DNA of 64,000 nt, taken from Rhodanobacter sp. DHG33 (lineage in GTDB: Bacteria > Pseudomonadota > Gammaproteobacteria > Xanthomonadales > Rhodanobacteraceae). The position numbers were made by a program, and so were the translations under genes. Positions within the stretch are counted from its first letter, which is position 1. Each line of letters begins with the position of its first letter. Shown in pieces: positions 60,288 through 64,000 of the stretch. Under the pieces are notes generated by a model. That model had not been told where the DNA came from. It searched no databases and worked only from the letters and a program-made list of their open reading frames with translations. The DNA is taken from contig NZ_JACYXM010000006.1 in the NCBI RefSeq assembly GCF_014843005.1, forward strand, positions 62,001 to 126,000, given 5' to 3'.

Positions 60288-60971
60288 TCAGTGCCGCTTA
60301 TAACGCGCCACGATACGGTCACCCATCATTTGCAGCAGTTGTACCAGCACCACCAGCAGCACCACCGTGACCAGCATGTAGTCGGACTTGTAGCTGAGGT
60401 AGCCGTAGCGGTAGGCCAGGTCGCCCAGACCGCCGGAACCGATCGCGCCACCCATCGCGGTATAGCCCACCAGGGCGATGGCGGTGACCGTGATGCCGGC
60501 GGCGAGGCCGCCGCGCGCCTCGGGCAGCAGCACATGGCGCACGACCTGCCAGGTGCTGGCGCCCATCGCTTGTGCCGCCTCGATCACGCCCTGCTGCACC
60601 TCGCGCAGCGCGGTCTCCACCAGCCGCGCGAAGAACGGCGCGGCGCCGATCACCAGCGGCGGGATCGCGCCGCGCACGCCCAGCTTGGTGCCTACGAGCG
60701 CATAGGTGACCGGCATCAGCACGATCATCAGGATGATGAAGGGCACCGAGCGCAGCACGTTTACCAGCAGCGAGACGATGCCGTAGAACTTCGGCATCGC
60801 GCGCAACTGCCCCTTGCCGGTGAGGTAGAGCAGCACGCCCAGCGGCAGGCCGATCAGCACGGTGAGCGCCAGCGAGCCGCCCAGCATCAGCAGGGTGTCG
60901 ATGCAGGCGTGGCCCAGTTCGCCCCAGTCGTCGATGTTGGGGAACAGGCTTTGCAGTGGCGACGCGGTCAT
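60288..60971 (-). CDS. metI: Methionine ABC transporter permease MetI
   Basis: A 227-residue permease with five helices. The BPD-type EAA motif region [25 protein letters not shown] (seen as [13 protein letters not shown] and LLPEARGGL) contacts Met[17 protein letters not shown] and [24 protein letters not shown] are signature segments of MetI. ATG 60971 overlaps the metN stop (ATGA). Confidence 0.95.
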   Translation of the reverse strand: MTASPLQSLFPNIDDWGELGHACIDTLLMLGGSLALTVLIGLPLGVLLYLTGKGQLRAMPKFYGIVSLLVNVLRSVPFIILMIVLMPVTYALVGTKLGVRGAIPPLVIGAAPFFARLVETALREVQQGVIEAAQAMGASTWQVVRHVLLPEARGGLAAGITVTAIALVGYTAMGGAIGSGGLGDLAYRYGYLSYKSDYMLVTVVLLVVLVQLLQMMGDRIVARYKRH

Positions 60972-61972
60972 GCGCCCATCTCCTCGATCTCGATGCCGGC
61001 CGCGCGCAGGGCGGCCAGCGCGGCGTCGGTGTTCGCGCCTTCCAGCGCCAGGGTGAGCTGGCCGTAGGGTAGTTCCTTGATGCGGTCGATGCGGCCGGCG
61101 AGCAGGTTGAAATCCACGCCATGCTCGCGCATCACACGGCTCAGCACGGGCTGCAGCGTGGCGGCACCGCGGAAGGTGAGGCGCAGCACGCGGCCGGTCA
61201 TGTTCGGCGCCTGTGCGGTGGCCGCCTCCTCGGGCAGCGCCTCGTCGACGAAGCGCCGCGTGGTGGCGTGCTGCGGGTGCAGGAACACGTCGGCCACCGT
61301 GCCGCTTTCCACAATGCGGCCGGCATCGAGCACGGCCACGCGGTCGCAGATGCGACGCACCACGTCCATCTCGTGGGTGATCAGCACGATGGTGAGCTTC
61401 AGTTCGCGGTTGATCGCCGCGAGCAGGTCGAGCACGGAAGCCGTGGTCTGCGGATCGAGCGCGCTGGTGGCTTCGTCGCAGAGCAGGATCTCGGGCCGAT
61501 TCGCCAGCGCGCGGGCGATGCCCACACGCTGCTTCTGGCCGCCGGAAAGCTGCGACGGATATTTGCCCGCATGCTCGGTGAGACCAACGCGCGCGAGCAG
61601 TTCGTCCACGCGTGCACGGATCTTCGCTGCATCGCGCTCGCCGGCAAGGCGCAGCGGGAACGCCACGTTGTCGGCCACCGTCTGCGAGGACAGCAGATTG
61701 AAGTGCTGGAAGATCATGCCGATGCGCCGGCGCTGCGCGCGCAGCGCCGGCTCGGGCAGCGCGGTCATGTCGGTGTCGCCGATCAGGATGCGCCCGCCGC
61801 TGGGCCGTTCCAGCAGGTTGATCAGCCGGATCAGCGTGGACTTGCCCGCGCCGGAATGGCCGATGATGCCGAATACCTCGCCATCCCTGATGTCGAGGTT
61901 GAACGGTTGCAGCGCGGGGATCTCCCGGCCGTCCACGCGGTAGGACTTGTGTACGTCGAGAAAGCGGATCAC
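60968..61972 (-). CDS. metN: Methionine ABC transporter ATPase MetN
   Basis: A 334-residue ATPase. Walker [10 protein letters not shown] is at residues 38-46, the signature [15 protein letters not shown] follows, Walker B is [12 protein letters not shown], and the H-loop [10 protein letters not shown]-terminal NIL domain (about 255-334, [32 protein letters not shown]) senses methionine and mediates trans-inhibition of uptake. It is the first gene of the minus-strand metN-metI-(24-codon ORF)-metQ run. No SAM riboswitch or MetJ boxes were found in the short divergent gap. Confidence 0.95.
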   Translation of the reverse strand: MIRFLDVHKSYRVDGREIPALQPFNLDIRDGEVFGIIGHSGAGKSTLIRLINLLERPSGGRILIGDTDMTALPEPALRAQRRRIGMIFQHFNLLSSQTVADNVAFPLRLAGERDAAKIRARVDELLARVGLTEHAGKYPSQLSGGQKQRVGIARALANRPEILLCDEATSALDPQTTASVLDLLAAINRELKLTIVLITHEMDVVRRICDRVAVLDAGRIVESGTVADVFLHPQHATTRRFVDEALPEEAATAQAPNMTGRVLRLTFRGAATLQPVLSRVMREHGVDFNLLAGRIDRIKELPYGQLTLALEGANTDAALAALRAAGIEIEEMGA

Positions 61973-62049
61973 GGCAGCATGGCTTCGGTGCGGGCGAGTA
62001 TTCTACCCGCTGACCGGCCTTCCATACGGCCATTCAAGGAATCCATGCC

Positions 62050-62535
62050 ATGAGCGATATCTACGACTTCAACGCGCGCGACATCGACGGCAACGAGCGT
62101 TCGCTCGCCGAATGGCGGGGCAAGACCCTGCTGATCGTCAACGTAGCTTCCAAATGCGGCTTCACCCCGCAGTACGCCGGGCTGGAAAAACTGTGGCGCG
62201 AATGGCGCGAGCGCGGCCTGGCGGTGCTGGGCTTCCCCTGCGACCAGTTCGGTCACCAGGAGCCGGGCGACGAGGCGGAGATCCGCAATTTCTGCAGCAC
62301 CAGCTATGAAGTGAGCTTCCCGCTGTTCGCCAAGATCGAGGTGAACGGCGCCGACGCGCACCCGCTGTACCAGTGGCTGAAGCACGAGGGCAAGGGCATC
62401 CTCGGCAGCGAGGCGATCAAGTGGAACTTCACCAAGTTCCTCGTCGACGGCAACGGACAGGTGGTGAAGCGCTATGCGCCCACCGATACGCCGGAGAAGA
62501 TCGGCAAGGAGCTGGAGCGCCAGCTGGGCGCGTGA
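62050..62535 (+). CDS. Glutathione peroxidase-family thiol peroxidase
   Basis: A 161-residue peroxidase reducing hydroperoxides. Peroxidatic Cys36 is in VNVASKCGFTPQYAGLE, followed by LGFPCDQFGHQEPGDEAEI (Gln and possible resolving Cys) and IKWNFTKFLVDGNG (Trp, Asn of the tetrad). It is of the cysteine (non-selenium), BtuE/GPx type, probably with thioredoxin. AAGGA precedes ATG 62050. Divergent from metN. Confidence 0.92.
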   Translation: MSDIYDFNARDIDGNERSLAEWRGKTLLIVNVASKCGFTPQYAGLEKLWREWRERGLAVLGFPCDQFGHQEPGDEAEIRNFCSTSYEVSFPLFAKIEVNGADAHPLYQWLKHEGKGILGSEAIKWNFTKFLVDGNGQVVKRYAPTDTPEKIGKELERQLGA

Positions 62536-62541
62536 GCGGGT

Positions 62542-64000
62542 TCAGCCGGCGCCGTGCCAGCCGGCCAGCAACTGCACGATGGCGTCGATGTCGCGGTTGG
62601 CCGGCGGCTCGCCGCCATCGCCGCGGTCATAGTTGTTGAGCATGATCGCGAAGGCCAGCCGCTGGCCGTCCGGAGCGGTGACGTAGCCGGCGATGCAATG
62701 CACATGGTTCATGCTGCCGGTCTTGGCGTGCACCTTGTCGGTGGCCAGGCCGTCGCGCATGCGCCATTCCAGCGTGCCGTCCACGCCGGCGACCGGCAGC
62801 ATGTCCTGCAAGGCGCCTGCCCATGGCTGCGCGGCGATGTATTGCAGCAGCTGCGTCATCGCCGCGGGCGTCACCAGGTCGCCACGCGAAAGTCCGCTGC
62901 CTTCCTCCATGACTACCGACGACGGCGCGATGCCGATGCGTTCCAGAAAGTCGTGCAGCGCGCGCAGTCCCCATGCTTCGCTGCTGAGGAAGCCGGTGTG
63001 CGCGCCGGGCTGGCTGGCCGCCGCGGCCTGCGCGCTGATGCCGTCGAGTTGCAGCAGGTTCTGCAGATAGAGGTTCTGCGAACGCTTGAGCCCCTGGGTC
63101 AGGATCTCGCTCACGGGCGGCGACAGCACCTCGGCCAGCACTTGTGCGTTGGCGCGCAAAGTGTCGTCGCGTTCCGGCCAGGTGAGCACGCGCAGTTCGC
63201 CGGTCAGGCGCACGCCATGCCGCGTCAGTGCGGCGCGCAATTCATTGCCGGCTTGCTGCGCGGGGTCGGGAATGGCCAGTTGGTAGGTTTGTGCAGGCGT
63301 ACCTACGGCCATGCTGCCGAAGGCGTGCAGCAGCGTGTCTCCGGGTGCGCGGTAGAGGTTGATGTCGCCGCGCGTGCGCGCCGGCGCGGTGGTCAGCGTG
63401 CTGGTCAGCGGCGGCGTGGCCACATCGGGGACGAAACCCAGTTGCGGCGGCAGGCCGGCGCGACCGGCAGGCGTCACGGTGAGCGCCACGGTGTTCTCGT
63501 GCACGCTCAGCGCGGAGGCCGGCGCGGCGAACCAGCCCAGCAGGTCGCTGGCTTCCCAGCCTTTGCCCAGCGACGGGCCGGAAAAGTACGTGGCGTCGGC
63601 AATCAGGTCGCCATGCACTTCATGGATGCCGCGTGCGGCCAGTTGCGCAGCAAGATTGTCAGCCCAATCGGGATTGGCGCCGGGCGTGCCCAGCGTGGGA
63701 TCGCCCATGCCGTACAGCAGCAGCGGGCCATCCAGTTTGCCGTGGCGGATGGCGGCGGCCGAAAGCAGGCGCGTGGGGATGCGCGATTGCGGATCCAGCG
63801 TCTGCAGCGTCAACGCTGCGGTGAACAGCTTGGCGGTGGAGGCCGGCACGAACAGCTTGCCGGACTGGTGCGCGTACAGCGTGCGGCCACTGTCCAGCGA
63901 CACCACGGCAATGCCCCAGTCGGCGGCGGCGTAGCGCGGCTGCTGGATGATCGCGTCGATCTGCGCTGCCAGTGGGCGAGAGCTCTGCGCCACAGCGGAG
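62542..64000 (-). CDS. dacB: D-Ala-D-Ala carboxypeptidase/endopeptidase PBP4 type (N-terminus off the window)
   Basis: At least 486 residues of an S13 penicillin-binding protein; the first codons, with most of the signal peptide, lie beyond the right edge. Motifs in order: FVPASTAKLFTAALTL (SxxK, nucleophile Ser), a large insert domain from about residue 80 to 270 as in PBP4, VVMEEGSGLSRGDLVTP (SxN region), and VHAKTGSMNHVHCIAGY (KTG). PBP4 trims peptide cross-bridges in peptidoglycan. It converges with the GPx gene six bases from it. Confidence 0.93.
   Translation of the reverse strand, partial: SAVAQSSRPLAAQIDAIIQQPRYAAADWGIAVVSLDSGRTLYAHQSGKLFVPASTAKLFTAALTLQTLDPQSRIPTRLLSAAAIRHGKLDGPLLLYGMGDPTLGTPGANPDWADNLAAQLAARGIHEVHGDLIADATYFSGPSLGKGWEASDLLGWFAAPASALSVHENTVALTVTPAGRAGLPPQLGFVPDVATPPLTSTLTTAPARTRGDINLYRAPGDTLLHAFGSMAVGTPAQTYQLAIPDPAQQAGNELRAALTRHGVRLTGELRVLTWPERDDTLRANAQVLAEVLSPPVSEILTQGLKRSQNLYLQNLLQLDGISAQAAAASQPGAHTGFLSSEAWGLRALHDFLERIGIAPSSVVMEEGSGLSRGDLVTPAAMTQLLQYIAAQPWAGALQDMLPVAGVDGTLEWRMRDGLATDKVHAKTGSMNHVHCIAGYVTAPDGQRLAFAIMLNNYDRGDGGEPPANRDIDAIVQLLAGWHGAG

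Noticed and set aside
61973-62049. SAM riboswitch or MetJ operator before metN
   Set aside because: The gap is only 77 bp, contains a short GGCC-flanked hairpin and lacks AGACGTCT-type boxes or riboswitch cores.

Overview
The window is 64 kb of high-GC chromosomal DNA from a gammaproteobacterium, most likely Xanthomonadales and probably Rhodanobacteraceae (Rhodanobacter/Dyella type). I infer this from the order of conserved blocks (aroK-aroB near hemE, pcnB-folK-panBCD, metN-metI-metQ), from the many secreted peptidases, and from abundant hairpin repeats between genes. No database search was possible, so the taxon is an inference.

Layout. 1-9.6 kb: end of an AraC-type regulator, an Fsr-like MFS exporter, pyruvate oxidase (poxB), a minus-strand run murB-pyrD-methyltransferase-SDR-DUF4190, and an ALDH7-family aldehyde dehydrogenase. 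9.7-14.1 kb: the accessory region. A tRNA-Arg(CCT) is followed by a symE-like toxin gene with a structured leader, then by an array of at least eight integron attC sites with seven or eight gene cassettes, all oriented to the minus strand and with no integrase in the window (a CALIN, a cluster of attC sites lacking an integron-integrase). One cassette encodes a TIR-like nucleotide-binding protein; several others encode small membrane proteins. Base composition here is clearly less GC-rich than the flanks. 14.3-25 kb: secreted M28 peptidase and GH18 chitinase, an oxidoreductase-like mini-protein, a flavin-dependent monooxygenase, a repeat-rich gap, NUDIX hydrolase, polyprenyl diphosphate synthase and an M16 peptidase. 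25.2-31.7 kb: a potassium-uptake Kdp operon with two mini-membrane proteins, the unusual gene order kdpA-kdpC-kdpB, a small trailing ORF and a beta-barrel outer-membrane protein; kdpD and kdpE are absent. 32-39 kb: DUF2127 protein, YbdD, CstA-type pyruvate/peptide transporter and a 1187-residue hybrid sensor kinase upstream of it; then peptide deformylase. 39.3-44.8 kb: MFS exporter plus NTF2-like protein divergent from a LysR regulator, an acyltransferase and two unrecognised genes. 44.8-54.4 kb: housekeeping (hemE, aroB, aroK, pdxH) mixed with small conserved proteins and an M13 peptidase lipoprotein. 54.8-64 kb: tRNA-Glu(CTC), pcnB-folK-panB-panC-panD (RNA polyadenylation, folate and pantothenate synthesis), the methionine ABC importer metN-metI-metQ, glutathione peroxidase and the start-truncated PBP4-type dacB.

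A dispersed repeat of about 200 bp occurs at least six times between genes. Its core is a near-perfect 34-nt hairpin. Two copies have a related insert of about 70 nt in the hairpin loop. The most interesting targets are the cassette array with its TIR gene, the symE leader, the hairpin repeat family, the rearranged kdp operon, and a 24-codon hydrophobic ORF translationally coupled to metQ.
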